In this document: positions 25,901-34,928 of the stretch, one piece after another | Position numbering within the stretch: the stretch's first letter is position 1 | Layout of the letters: each line of letters opens with the position of its first letter | Assembly: GCA_037951105.1 (NCBI GenBank) | Contig: JBAMJV010007509.1 | Coordinates: 79,070-143,069, forward strand | Length of the DNA: 64,000 nt | Direction of reading: 5' to 3' | From: Echinarachnius parma | Taxonomy: Eukaryota > Echinodermata > Echinoidea > Clypeasteroida > Echinarachniidae | Notes under the pieces: generated by a model | What the model was told of the DNA's origin: nothing | The model's input: the letters and a program-made list of their open reading frames with translations, nothing else | Database searches by the model: none | Program-made: the position numbers and the translations under genes

Positions 25901-28900
25901 TCTGCGATGGGCTGCTATCAAAAGCAGAAGGCTCTTTCTTTTTCACTTTGTACTTATTCTTGTAGTAGGCTCTGCGCTGCTCCTGCGACATGTGTGTTCC
26001 AAGGTCAGAGCTGTTGCTCTTGTCAGACAGAGCAGGGCTTCGGCAGTAGTCGTGTTCCATGCTGAGGTACTTTGGGGCTGGGAGCAGAGCTTTGAGGTTA
26101 AATGGAATTGGTGACCCTGCTGGAGATGTCCTGGAGATTTGAATAGCTTTGTTGACATCCACAATTTGAGGGACTGGAGATGCCCTGGACATTTGGAGAG
26201 CTTTGTTAATATCCATAGTCAGAGGGACTGGAGATGCCCGAGATATTTGGAGAGCTTTGTTAACATCCTTGTTTTGAAGGGTCGGAGATGCCCGGGACTT
26301 TTGAAGAGCTTTGTTAACATCCATAGTCAGAGGGACCGGAGATGCTCTCGATATTTGGAGAGCTTTGTTAACATCCATGTTCTGAGCGACCGGAACTGGC
26401 CGGAACTTTTGGAGAGCTTTGTTAACATCCATGTTCGGAGGGACCGGAACTGGCCGGAACTTTTGGAGAGCTTTGTTGACATCCATGTTCTGAGGGACCG
26501 GAACTGCCCGGAAGTTATGGAGACCTTTGCTGACATCCACAATTTGAGGGGGGACTGGAGATGCCCGGGAAATAGGTAGAGCTTTGTTAAGATTCATTGT
26601 TTGAGGGACCGGAGATGCTCGGGATATTTGGATGTTCCGAGGGACTGATGATGCCTGGGCGATTTTGATAGCCTTGTTGACATCAACAGTTTGAATGGCC
26701 GGCTGTCTGGGTTTGATCTTCTTCTGGGGTAGGAAGTCCGACTCGAGGAGAATGGCGCCTTTCCGCTTGACAGGGGCAATCTTCTTGACGATGTCTTCTG
26801 GATTCGGCAGTTCCTTACGAACAACCGCCTTTTCTCTGTAAATAAAAATAAAACAAAGATTGTTTCATCCTGTAGAAAATACTTGATAAACTCGAGCAGC
26901 AAAATATTGATTGTATACTTTAATGTGTAATTAACATTGGAACTACATAAATACTTTTCCATGACCCCTAAAATTGTACAACTCATAACAAATCCCTGGA
27001 AAAATGTAGTTCTTCAACAAGCAATTCCTTCATTTCATCGTCTATGAGTTCCGATACAAAACATATACCATAGCAGAAGCTTAACACTTCAAAGTCTGTA
27101 AAAATCTAGATTTGTTCAGTTCATGTGTGCAATGCGCAAAAAATGTGCCTTGAAAAACAAGTCATACAAAGAAAATCCCACTTACACTATTGGGGCCTTG
27201 TGTGGAGTTGGCTTCACAGTTTTGGGCGTTGCTGGCTTCTGCTGTTCCACTTTGTGCAACTCCGGCTTTTGCGTTGACCCTTTCTTTGGCTGCTCACATT
27301 CCTCAAACTGCTCCAGCAGGCTATTCAAATCATGGGCCTCGATCCCTGCAAGAAAATACAAAAAAAGATGAACAGCTTTTAAAAACAGGATACTTATTTT
27401 CAAATTTTCCAGCATTTCATCCCCCCTAAAAAATGTCTTAATGATAAATAACAAGACAATTCAATTGTGAAAAACTGGGAATATGGATTTCAAGAATATA
27501 CAATTTCCTGTTTGACACATTGATGAATTGACAAATTAAAATCCATTTGTACTTTCACTTGCTATTCAAACAATTTTAAACAATAACTTTCCTACAAATA
27601 TTAAATGCTTTTCATCAGCTGTAAAATAGCTTTTAGCTAACAACACATTTCCCCTATACACAGCAAACCTGTGTAAAGGGACCACCTGTGAGAATCAAGA
27701 AAAGTGGCCACCATAGGCAGGTAACCTCTATAGACAAGTTCCATAAAAAAATGTCTGCAGAGGAACACTTCTGGGAGCCACTGTGGGCAGGTTGGTTGCT
27801 AAAGACAGCTGAGTGCTAAGATAGGCTTTACTGTGATTCAATGTTTTTAATGCATTTTTAAATTAGCATTTAGCAAGGCTCTTAATTGTTAATATCTCCA
27901 TCCATCCAATTCTGCCATTAACTTACCAACATCTAGGATATCCCCTGCGTGGAATTGGTGCATAGACGTGTGGTCATTGATATCCATAAGTTGAATATGT
28001 GATGATCCCGAGGCAAGATCGTTGTCAACATGCTCAATGGTCACATCAAATCCTTCACCCGGTTCAATACCACTGTAAACAAATTTGTAAGGATGTTAGA
28101 AATTCAGTTCAAATCAAAATAAACCTCTTCAAAGAATTAATTGAGAACTGTTCGAGGTTTGTAAAGTTTAAAAACACATGCTATACATGTATAGAACACA
28201 GAAGATGAAGAAATATTATTGTTGAAATATTTACTGAAAGGGTTGCAGGATCTAAGTTTGCCAAGATCAAAAATAAAGGGAAATTCTTGATCAACAAAAC
28301 CGTGGACAGTGTGTTCACTGCGCAGACACAGCGTTTGTATGCCGCTACTAGCGAGTACGAGCATTACACATGTTAGTTCTAACAGTTACAACATTCTTGT
28401 TTCTCAACTTGTTCTGCTCAGATTATCGCACAATTCATCTCTTTTGTCTCCCTTCATTAAAAACAATAGGGAAGACTTTCACTTGAAGTGGTACTTGCAA
28501 ATATATAGGGATGTAAGAATACTTTGAACTTGAATAACCAGGAAATAAATTTCACATGATATATCAAGCTTCAACCAGATTACACCATTTCTAGTTTGAA
28601 CCTCTAAAGCTAAAGCTTAAGCCCTGTCTGGTGGTACATTATATCAAACTTTAACCAGATCACACCTTTTCTAGAGTGAGCTGCTAATCCCTAAATCCCT
28701 ATCTGGTGCTCTTGTGTATTAACAATGAGCAACCTAAACAACATTGTATTTCATGTGGTACTGGGTTAAGTACATTTATGTAATCCACGTATCCAATCTA
28801 ATCTAACCACAAATCTCATTCATGCAATTCTCTTTAGGAAGTTCAGCCTCAATCCTTATAAATCAATAGCTTTAAACCTAAAAGCTTTGGGTCACAAAGG

Positions 28901-29848
28901 AAACAAAGCTTCCCCCAAGTAAACAAACACAAATTTGACCTCTGTGCCTAACAGAAACTACCTGGCCCCATATATTCATAAAACGCTTAGTTCCATGCTA
29001 AAGGTATTTATAATGATATGGTTGATGTAGCAACAAACAGTTTCCCAGTCCCCAACTAGGACTAGCTGGTTTAGCCTTAGGTACCCAGTTAGTTAACACT
29101 AGCAAGCAACTAAAATTTCTTGTGTTTAATTCTCAGCCATGTCATCCAAAATAGACTTAACATGCAACTAAGCTAGTAGGCTTTTATGAATATGGACCCT
29201 GTAGACTAGTATGCTCTTCTGGGTTCATATTCATAGAACCACACTAGCTTGGTCCCATTCTAAGTCTATATTCAGTGATGGGGCTAATAACACGAGTCAG
29301 TAAGAAGCCTAGCTTTCAATCCTAGCTAGCAGAATCCTTTTCAGGGCAAAAAATGATCTAATAACAACAGTTTTCTGAGCCACCAACTATGGTTATCTTT
29401 GTTAGCATTGTTATCTCCCAAGTTAACCCGAGTTGGAAATAATTTCTTGTTGCATACTTAGCCCTATCATCTGAAACTAAAAAAGACTTAGAATGGAACT
29501 AAGCAAGTGATGTTTTATGACAATGCGCCTCGAACTATACATTCAAATTCGATCCTAGCTGGGTTTGCGATGCCCAACTCACCCTAACTGCATGCGCATT
29601 GGATCATCATCGTCGTTGTAACTCTCTACATCAAGAAAGCCATCGTACTCCAGCAGCCCGCCGTGCCCAAGCTCGTCGGTAGCCGACTCATCACAGAATG
29701 CCTCGGGAACCGCGACGAGCTCAAACTTGCTCAGATCATAACCCTCCCGCTCCATTAGTCGCTCAAGACCCTGTTTTTCAGCTGTGAGTCGGCATAGCGA
29801 CTCGCTAACCCCTCCTCCTCTGCCACGCCTTCTCTCCTGTGACATCAT
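16841..29848 (-). CDS. PPARGC1: PPARGC1 (PGC-1) family transcriptional coactivator, nine coding exons
   Basis: Joining nine exons whose splice sites and phases all agree gives 1008 residues and a stop. Coding order on the minus strand: 29848-29583, 28072-27927, 27345-27186, 26835-24847, 23563-23488, 22330-22209, 19846-19788, 19139-19056, 16965-16841. The N-terminus is acidic. An LxxLL nuclear-receptor box (LNSLL) lies at 144-148. Residues 242-433 are 18-residue repeats of DVNKALQ.SRASPVP type. LKALLPAP at 438-445 resembles the second leucine motif of PGC-1alpha. EHDY at 451-454 fits the HCF-1-binding consensus. An RS domain spans about 630-853. The RRM has RNP2 MYVGNI at 885-890 and RNP1 DSYGFVTF at 921-928, and the tail ends in EFDKLLKAAM, as in PGC-1 proteins. 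Family role: nuclear coactivator of receptors and NRF-type factors that drives mitochondrial gene expression and couples to RNA processing. Whether 29848 is the true start is uncertain, because the exon is open to its acceptor at 29883. Confidence 0.93.
18524..18825. mobile_element. 302-bp MITE in PGC-1 intron 8
   Basis: The left end GGCCCGGATTCACAAAG is the reverse complement of the right end, which closes with TTGTGAATCCGGGCC. Subterminal ACCATGGTTTAAACCATGGT and GGACCATGGTTTGTACAAA can pair. Non-coding. Confidence 0.85.
18961..19050. repeat. 49-bp tandem duplication next to a splice donor
   Basis: GACAACCTGAAAACGGCGCA begins at 18961 and again at 19010, and the copies are identical through ATTGACTATTCACT. 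The second copy abuts the 5' splice site of PGC-1 exon 8 (donor at 19055-19054 on the minus strand). Confidence 0.9.
19056..19139 (-). CDS. PPARGC1: PGC-1 exon 8 (end of RRM)
   Basis: The acceptor TTGATAG and donor G|GTAAG bound 84 nt encoding, after a split Ser, ADDPNWPKYDLCFGGRRKFC then KSTYEDL. It matches the F.LCFGGRRQFCK segment of vertebrate PGC-1 RRMs. Confidence 0.93.
19274..19318 (-). pseudogene. Decayed partial copy of PGC-1 exon 8 and its acceptor
   Basis: TCATACTTGGGCCAGT followed by CGGATATAATCTAAGAGAGA resembles the exon 8 5' part with its upstream intron (authentic at about 19111-19155, with CATACTTGGGCCAGTTTGG). The copy is short and the frame is damaged. It sits about 150 bp upstream of the real exon on the coding strand. 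Confidence 0.55.
19632..19730. mobile_element. GTGGCCACTATAGACAGG repeat, copy 2 (partial)
   Basis: AAGAAAAGTGGCCACTTTAG and GGTTGGCTGCTGTAGACAGG match the copies at 13314, 27665 and 56995. The middle segment is deleted. Confidence 0.7.
19788..19846 (-). CDS. PPARGC1: PGC-1 exon 7 (RRM RNP1 segment)
   Basis: A 59-nt exon between acceptor TTGACAG and donor T|GTAAGT. It completes a Gln codon and encodes DSYGFVTFRYRCDAMAAIA, containing the RNP1 motif. The vertebrate counterpart reads DSYGFITYRYTCDAFAAL. Confidence 0.94.
20030..21215. repeat. Dispersed GATCGG-rich repeat, copy B, inside PGC-1 intron 6
   Basis: Both ends carry GATCGG-rich, CTCGGA-rich modules (about 20027-20088 and 21135-21205). 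The segment 20860-21215 matches 1-350 of the window in the same orientation. No intact protein is encoded. It is probably a non-autonomous element of about 1.2 kb; exact ends are not fixed. Confidence 0.65.
21396..21716. mobile_element. 321-bp MITE with TTA target duplication and ATGACGCACC motifs
   Basis: TGCAGGTGTCAATTGTATGA at the left is the near reverse complement of the right end, which closes with ACAAATGACACCTGCA. TTA lies at 21393-21395 and 21717-21719. The interior holds many TGCGTCA/TGACGCA words, so the whole element is an imperfect palindrome. Confidence 0.85.
22209..22330 (-). CDS. PPARGC1: PGC-1 exon 6 (start of RRM)
   Basis: The acceptor CCTTGCAG and donor A|GTAAGT bound 122 nt encoding TERRTMYVGNITRETTKDAL then LQQFSRFGLIDKVSLHFREN. 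RNP2 is MYVGNI. Vertebrate PGC-1 reads ERRVIYVGKI at the same place. Confidence 0.95.
22477..22600 (-). pseudogene. Truncated tandem copy of the PGC-1 RRM exon
   Basis: On the minus strand an AG acceptor precedes an open stretch reading AESCTMYVRNLTRETTKNAL then LQQFS. It is close to exon 6 (TERRTMYVGNITRETTKDAL), but after QQFS it turns into unrelated sequence (PPPGCRK). The duplication also includes flanking intron (ACACACAACACACAAAT and AATCCCACAAATAA, present beside both copies at 22338-22381 and 22560-22600). It lies 147 bp upstream of the real exon. The RNP2-like core is kept while the rest of the RRM is lost, and no good donor is seen at the proper place. Confidence 0.85.
22848..22976. 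mobile_element. 129-bp MITE
   Basis: GATAAATCACACTTACTGCC on the left is the imperfect reverse complement of GGCAGTAAGTCCGATTTATC on the right, flanking a short non-coding interior. Confidence 0.7.
23170..23325. mobile_element. Palindromic MITE with CCAATTATTGTAAC/GTTACAATAATTGG
   Basis: AGTCCAATTATTGTAACTTG at about 23209 pairs with AGTTACAATAATTGGAC at about 23275. The outer AACAAACTTTTCCAATTGT pairs roughly with AGCAATTGCAAAAGTTTTT. Non-coding, in PGC-1 intron 5. Confidence 0.7.
23488..23563 (-). CDS. PPARGC1: PGC-1 exon 5 (linker before RRM)
   Basis: The acceptor CATTTCAG and donor TTT|GTAAGT bound 76 nt. After completing a Ser codon it encodes SSNRTFDPNAGNEEVIYTAE then QLQEF. It joins the RS domain to the RRM in phase. 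Confidence 0.88.
24191..24366. mobile_element. 176-bp MITE in PGC-1 intron 4
   Basis: CGTTGCAGAAAGAGATCATG with CAATCGATTGTAAGTTACAA on the left is inverted at the right end (TTGTAACTTACAATCGATTG then TCTCTTTCTGCAACG). Confidence 0.85.
24847..26835 (-). CDS. PPARGC1: PGC-1 exon 4 (repeat domain, leucine motif, EHDY, RS domain)
   Basis: A 1989-nt exon with acceptor TTTACAG right of 26835 and a weaker donor AG|GTATGA at 24846. It encodes residues 192-853. It starts with a basic segment (APVKRKG...PQKKIKPR) and continues with ten full and one partial 18-residue repeats. The motifs LKALLPAPK and EHDYC follow, then Ser-rich and acidic stretches. It ends with a long RS domain rich in RSRSYSRSPS. 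The homologous vertebrate region is also encoded by one large exon. Confidence 0.93.
26120..26700 (-). repeat. 54-bp coding minisatellite within PGC-1 exon 4
   Basis: The plus-strand phrase AGAGCTTTGTTAACATCC recurs every 54 bp (for example at 26251 and 26305). Each unit encodes 18 residues such as DVNKALQKFRPVPVPPNM or DVNKALQISRASPVPLTM. Units differ mainly at the ISRASPVP versus KFRPVPVP segment and never break the frame. Opposite-strand ORFs here are shadows. Confidence 0.92.
27186..27345 (-). CDS. PPARGC1: PGC-1 exon 3 (LxxLL motif)
   Basis: The acceptor CTTGCAG and donor GT|GTAAGT bound 160 nt encoding IEAHDLNSLLEQFEECEQ and a Lys/Pro/Gln-rich tail ending HKAPI. LNSLL fits the nuclear receptor box. 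Confidence 0.9.
27665..27832. mobile_element. GTGGCCACTATAGACAGG repeat, copy 3
   Basis: AAGAAAAGTGGCCACCATAG, ACCTCTATAGACAAGTTCC and a right end GGTTGGTTGCTAAAGACAG match the other copies. It lies in PGC-1 intron 2. Confidence 0.75.
27927..28072 (-). CDS. PPARGC1: PGC-1 exon 2
   Basis: The acceptor TTTACAG and donor G|GTAAGT bound 146 nt encoding GIEPGEGFDVTIEHVDNDLA then an Asp/His-rich stretch ending AGDILDV. The support is phase and splice-site agreement with both neighbours; the sequence itself is not strongly conserved. Confidence 0.85.
28974..29200. mobile_element. MITE family with GCTAGCTTAGTT ends, copy 3
   Basis: GGCCCCATATATTCATAAAA on the left and CTTTTATGAATATGGACC on the right are inverted. 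AACTAAGCTAG lies near the right end. Confidence 0.75.
29221..29530. mobile_element. MITE family with GCTAGCTTAGTT ends, copy 4
   Basis: GGGTTCATATTCATAGAACC at the left and a decayed TTTTATGACAATGCGCC at the right, with CACTAGCTTGGTCC and GGAACTAAGCAAG inside. It lies 20 bp downstream of copy 3 and about 50 bp from the donor of PGC-1 exon 1. Confidence 0.65.
29583..29848 (-). CDS. PPARGC1: PGC-1 exon 1 (first coding exon recognised)
   Basis: A tandem ATG pair at 29848 and 29845 begins MMSQERRRGRGGG and continues into an acidic, Leu-rich stretch (GGLLEYDGFLDVESYNDDDD). Donor GG|GTGAGT at 29582. The exon itself starts at 29883 after TTATCTTAG and is open in this frame (SDASSIIIKPR), so an upstream exon could add more N-terminus. 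Vertebrate PGC-1 also has an acidic activation domain here. Confidence 0.8.
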
Positions 29849-29883
29849 GCGAGGCTTTATAATTATGCTGGATGCGTCAGAAT

Positions 29884-31069
29884 CTAAGATAAAATGAGCA
29901 GAAGGAATGCTAGTTTGTTAAAGAAAAAAATAGTAGTAAATTTCTCTTTACATGATCAGCTAAAATGATCAATTTCATCCAATTAAAGCTACGTTTTCTT
30001 TTAGCAACAAAACAGAACACATGTGATTGGCTCAGAATGTATGTAAGTTAAATGTTAAGTCTCATCAAATCAGCGTTCTCGCCAGAAAAAATAAGTTATC
30101 AAACATTCTAGTGAGCACTAGACCAATAAGTTATGATTTTCGGGGCCTCTTTTATCCAGAGATATCGATGTTCAGAAAGTCTTACACGTTTTGCACGTAG
30201 CAAAAAGAAAAACAATTAAAATATATTTGTGCATGAAATACCAATTTCAAAGCAGCATGTCCTTTTTACGAAATTTGTGATCGCTTTTTAAAAATTTTCT
30301 ATGAAAAACATAGATAAAAAATAGATAAAATTAATACACAAGGCCAGGTCCGTTTTGTTCAAAAACCGACACCATGTGCAGTCGTCCAATCGCTCCCTCA
30401 ATCACGACAATATCGCACATTAACCCTAATCAGACAATATTAATATCAATTATCATTTCTTCAGCCTTCAACTTTCAAGCAGCACACACCTTTCAAATGC
30501 AAATGTTACACTTACAATCTCCAAGTTACAAAAGTTCTTGGCCTCAAGCCCAAGGCAATAACTCTCAAACTCAGTCAAAAGTCAAAGGCAAAGGCAAAGG
30601 CAAAGCAAAGGCAAAGCCAGGCCCAAGCCAGGCCAAATGATCACACGATCCAATTCCAATAATCCTATTCTTGACTTAAGTAAGTTCCTCGGCTCCGTCT
30701 CTGATTTGAAGAGAACCAAGTAACTAACAGTAACACATGCACACACAAGCACATAAGAGCAAAATCAAATTTGTTGACTCTTTAACTAATTAAGAAATGA
30801 TTTGATAAGTCATTGATTAGCACATGTGCACAGTAATGGCTTTTGCTGCACAGTTTCAACACATATTCCACATGTCCACATGTGCAACATGCATGGCAAA
30901 CTGTATGGGAAACTCATAGCTCACAATACACAACTCACGCGCACACAGATTGATTTATTTACAAAATTTCATCAAAAAAATCTCACTGTCGTCTTTGATT
31001 CAGCAGAGTAAAACTAATGAACAGTATAACCTCGAAAAACAGGTATGTATATTACGATAGTATACTCAC
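29884..31069 (-). other. Probable 5' intron of the PGC-1 gene
   Basis: No exon is recognised between the acceptor at 29884 and the donor candidate at 31069. An AAAGGC mini-repeat lies at about 30580-30640. The plus-strand 88-residue ORF over it has no other support. Confidence 0.4.
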
Positions 31070-31295
31070 GTGTCAAGTATCAAATGTGTCGCAAATAGAT
31101 GGAAATACGGATGAAAACATGGATCACTTCTTCCCAATTCCGTTCGGCATTTAAACCACGTGGCTATGTTTATAACGTGTACGTATACGTATGCAAACTG
31201 CGCTGCATGCATGTGGTACATGTAATTTGCATGCAACGCTATACGACGGGCCGGGTATTGCCCAGGGGGGGTAAACTCAGCCGCCATGATGGTTA
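31070..31295 (-). other. Candidate 5' leader exon of PGC-1 with an upstream ORF
   Basis: A strong donor AC|GTGAGT lies at 31069 on the minus strand. An ATG in good context (CATCATGGCGG) at 31287 opens a frame that stays open to the donor. Joined to the acceptor at 29883 the frame reaches a stop at once, so this would be an untranslated leader with an upstream ORF, or else it belongs to another transcript. Confidence 0.3.
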
Positions 31296-31299
31296 GGTA

Positions 31300-32080
31300 T
31301 GTATGCGATTAGAAGCAGTTTAGCTACGTCACAAAACGTCATCAAAAGTATGACAGGCTGTGTATTTCGAAATTGATCTGGAATTAAATAATAAAATACA
31401 TCCCATTGAGCGGTGAAATATTCACCACCTCTTTATCTAGCGTAATCAATTTGTGTTGCCCTTTTCTACCCCATTAATAAGAGTACTTTTTAAGTTACAT
31501 TTTGTGTTAAATACTGTTTATGATTGCTCAATATTTGCAGAAGAGTCGCTCTTCATACACGGATCACTGTCTCAGCCAAGGGCAAAAATTGTTTACAAAT
31601 TCATCGCGCGCAAAATCACAAATGTACGCGCTAAAGACATTTTTGCCATAGAAAATGTACAGTGTGAGTGCGCTTGGTAAAGTGCGCGCCTTACGCACAT
31701 TCTTATTGTTTCGTCATATTATTTCCCCACAATGCAGTTTTGTGACGAACTTCCTCCGTTCAATACTGCTCGTAAACAAGACCGTCAGCCCGCCATTGCT
31801 TTATGTACAAAGTGTATGGGGTACGGTACCTAAGGGCAATACAGTTTACCTTCTAGTTCTACAACGGCAGTGTTGGAGTCATACTTCTATGGTATTGCCA
31901 TAGCATTGTAAAATCGGACAGCTGTGCGTCACACATTCAGCGTACATACATGTGCATGATTTCCATTGATTCTGCTCCCAAATCATTGGTCGACAAGATC
32001 TGTATTATAAAGGGCCTGCTTAGATCGTGATTGGAATGCATTGTGTGAATCATTATGATATCATACTATACTAGCGGATT
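31300..32080. other. Intergenic region upstream of PGC-1, no gene seen
   Basis: Mixed sequence with several short ORFs and no repeat structure that I can define. It may hold the PGC-1 promoter. Confidence 0.4.
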
Positions 32081-32089
32081 CGGAGAAGG

Positions 32090-32460
32090 GTGGTGGTGGT
32101 GGTGGTGGTGGTGGTGGTGGTGGTGGTGGTGGTGGTGGTGATGGTAGTGGTTGAGGTGGTGGTGGTGGTGGTGGTGGTGGTGGTGGTGGTGGTGGTGGTG
32201 GTGGTGTTGGTGGTGGTGGTGGTGGTGGTGGTGGTGGTGGTGGTGGTGATGGTGGTTGAGGTGGTGGTGGTGGTGGTGGTGGTGGTGGTGGTGGTGGTGG
32301 TGGTGGTGGTGGTGGTGGTGGTGGTGATGGTAGTAGTGGTGGTGGTGGTGGTAGTGGTGTGGTGGTGGCGGCGGTGGCGGTGCCGTGGTGGTGGTGGTGG
32401 TGGCGGCGGTGGCGGTGCCATGGTGGTGGCGGTGGTGCCATGGTGGTGGTGGCACAGTGG
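32090..32460. repeat. Long GGT/ACC trinucleotide microsatellite
   Basis: About 370 bp of nearly pure GGT with a few GAT, AGT, GGC and GTT variants. It produces ORFs of poly-Val, poly-Pro, poly-His and poly-Thr in all frames, none of which is a gene. Confidence 0.97.
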
Positions 32461-32467
32461 TGGTGAG

Positions 32468-33125
32468 GCCGGGGGGGGGGGGGGGGGGGAGGGGAATCTT
32501 CCCCATCAAATCATTGCCCTGGTGACAAATACAAAAAACAACATTTGTAAACTGCAAATAAGGCGTATAGAAGGCTGGGGGCTGGTAGGGGGGCTGCAGC
32601 ACCTCTCATATCAGGGGCACAATTTCGTGTTATTTAGGACAAACAAGTTGAAAACATGTCATTTTCAGGCATCAAAAGGCGAGGACGTTCTTTTTGTTGG
32701 GGTTGGGGGGGGGGGGGGGGGGCGGTCAGTTGAAGAAAAAAAAATGGGCACTCAGCCAAGGGTATACCAAGGGTATTATCTGCATGGACTTATTCGAATA
32801 AACACAATTTTGTCACATGCAGGCACGTATTTAACCCTCACCCCATGTTACTGTGACCAGAACTCACCCCCATATCACATATTTCCCTTGAAAAAATAAA
32901 ACTATACAAAACTACCTGTCAAATAAAAAGGTCTCTGCACCCAGAGCTCAATAAACCACCAGCCTGACCAATGTGTTGTTGTGTTGACACTGCTCTCTTA
33001 TCCCGAAGAGTACCCCAAAATCGCTATGGCGCTACATCCATAAAGTCATCATGATGGTGTATAGCGGGGGGAGGGGGGGGGGCATGGGGGGGGGGGGGGG
33101 GGGGGGGTTCCTGGGCCCGAGCTCG
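32468..33125. other. G-tract-rich intergenic stretch
   Basis: Long G runs at about 32470-32490, 32705-32722 and 33066-33108. No gene is supported. The plus-strand ORF ending at 32899 is an extension of the microsatellite frame. Confidence 0.6.
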
Positions 33126-33234
33126 CCCCTGGAATGATGTCAGAAGCCCTATAGGCAGCCAAGGAGCAATTCCATACTTCTAAATATAAGCAGTTTAATT
33201 AGTATTTAGCTTAATTAAGTATTTTTTTTGGCTA

Positions 33235-33800
33235 AGGGATAGTTGAGTTCCGGTAAAGAGAGTTTTGTAAAACTGAATTTTAGTAACCAAAACTTCTGCA
33301 CCATTACACACCTGACTGAGCTAATAGTTATAACTCCACCATGCTCGAAAAGAATAATACATTACAAATGACTAAGTAAAATCCTGTTATTATTTTTTTT
33401 TAAGGAAGCCCTATAGGCGCTCTCTAAAAACTCCTTGGTTTCAACCATTTTAAATAACACATTGTGCATGTGATGTTTTGTTGAAATAGTGATTAGATAG
33501 AAAGATAATCAACAACTATCAATTAAAAACCTCTTTTGTACATTTTTGAAAAGAGGAAGCATTTTTTATTTTTTTTTAACGGCTGGTTCAAAATTAGCTG
33601 ATAATTGTGGGGCTCACAATATAATTACAAATCATATTTTGGGGTATTTCAGCCATTTCTGAACCGATTTTGATCAAATAAAGTTTATTCTGCATGTCAT
33701 TACAATTGTATGCTTTTTCAAATTTGACACTCAGTTTTTCATTATCTCACAAACAAATTATTTTGTGTAGCGCCCTCTATACCAAAACTCAACTATCCCT
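33235..33800. mobile_element. AGGGATAGTTGAG family MITE, copy 2
   Basis: AGGGATAGTTGAGTTCCGGT at the left and ACCAAAACTCAACTATCCCT at the right. The interior matches the copy at 14001 (GTTGAAATAGTGATTAGATA and GAACCGATTTTGATCAAA). The TTAA flanks are not preserved here. Confidence 0.85.
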
Positions 33801-34084
33801 ACTAAATTTAGCCAAAATTGGGATTCAACTAATTCATCGACTTAAATTCTTACCAAAATGTTGATTTTATAGGTTTCATAGGCTTCAAATATCACATTTA
33901 GATTTGTTTTACTGAAGTAAGGGTCAAAACAGTTTTCATACGAGATAAGTAAGTTCTTAATTATATGCTATTAATTAAATTTCTTACTCAATCTAAGTAT
34001 TAAATTAAATACCAGCCCTTGACCCCGCGCAAAGGAGCCCCCCCCCCCCTCCCCCCTCCCTGCAAAACTCCTGGCTAGGCCACT

Positions 34085-34455
34085 GCGCAGTGGCGTAGTC
34101 AGGAACTCTGCAATAGGGGGCTCCAACCTGCGAGGCGGGTAATTTGCGAGCCACTTTGGGTCAGGGAACCCCCGGGGAACCCCTGGAAGCTTTTTGATTT
34201 TAACTATTCAAGCCCAAAATAAAAGCAAGCAATAAAAACAAGAAATACAGTAATATAACATTGCCATGCCTATAAGGGGGGGGGGGGGTTAGGGGGTTGA
34301 ACCCCCCCCCCCCTTGGGCTGCCAAGTGAAAATGTGATGTGCATAGAAAAACGCCATCAGTGTCTCCAGACCCACACAGTATCCGCATCCTCATTGGGTC
34401 AAATACCCCCCCCCCCCCCCCCCCCCTTAGCAAAAAGCTAGATCCGCCCCTGGGA
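34085..34455. mobile_element. GTGGCGTAGTCAGG / GATCCGCCCCTGG short repeat
   Basis: The left end CAGTGGCGTAGTCAGGAAC and the right end AAAAAGCTAGATCCGCCCCTG have the form of a widespread short element with internal poly-G and poly-C. G and C tracts at 34276-34288, 34303-34314 and 34406-34427 lie within. No coding content. Confidence 0.5.
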
Positions 34456-34538
34456 TCTATAATAGGGTGTTTGAAAAGGGGGGTGCCACAGTGGACATGG
34501 GGAGGGGGAGAGGCTACTTTTGTGCTGACGATGTGCAT

Positions 34539-34621
34539 CCCTAACCCTAACCCTAACCCTAACCCTAACCCTAACCCTAACCAAAGGCAAAGCCCTAACC
34601 CTAACCCTAACCCTAACCCTA
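34539..34621. repeat. Interstitial telomere-type repeat (CCCTAA)n
   Basis: Twelve or so CCCTAA units in two runs, separated by a short CAAAGGCAAAG spacer. This is the canonical metazoan telomere hexamer in its C-rich strand orientation. Confidence 0.95.
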
Positions 34622-34928
34622 GCACCGATGTATATCGATGAACCACCTATGACTATATGCGATGTACCCTAGCCCATGCTGCGAGTTAATAGCCCCCAAA
34701 ACACGAGTCGTGTGAAATTCGCGTGCGCAGAACTTCATGGCCCTTCACATAGCACTGAATTTGAAAAATTAAGTGGTTCGTGAATTGCGGTTTCTTACTT
34801 TATACGCGCGGTATAACGATCGCATTTGGCTGGTTATTTGTACTGTTGTATATTATTCGTTGTTTGTACACAAGATATGCAAATCACAACTATGCACGAT
34901 ATCAAGTGCGGGTGTTCGGAAATTGGAA

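Noticed and set aside
25353..26579. 253- and 146-residue plus-strand ORFs
   Set aside because: Shadows of the PGC-1 exon on the other strand; the second is the complement of the coding minisatellite.
30374..30640. 88-residue plus-strand ORF ending in a Lys-Gly-rich tail
   Set aside because: The tail is an AAAGGC mini-repeat, the rest is AT-rich without domains, and it lies in a probable intron of the opposite gene.
32061..32899. Long ORFs of poly-Val, poly-Pro, poly-His and poly-Thr
   Set aside because: All are translations of the GGT microsatellite in different frames.
34200..34646. ORFs with Gly-Leu and Pro-Asn repeats
   Set aside because: Translations of the CCCTAA telomere-type repeat.
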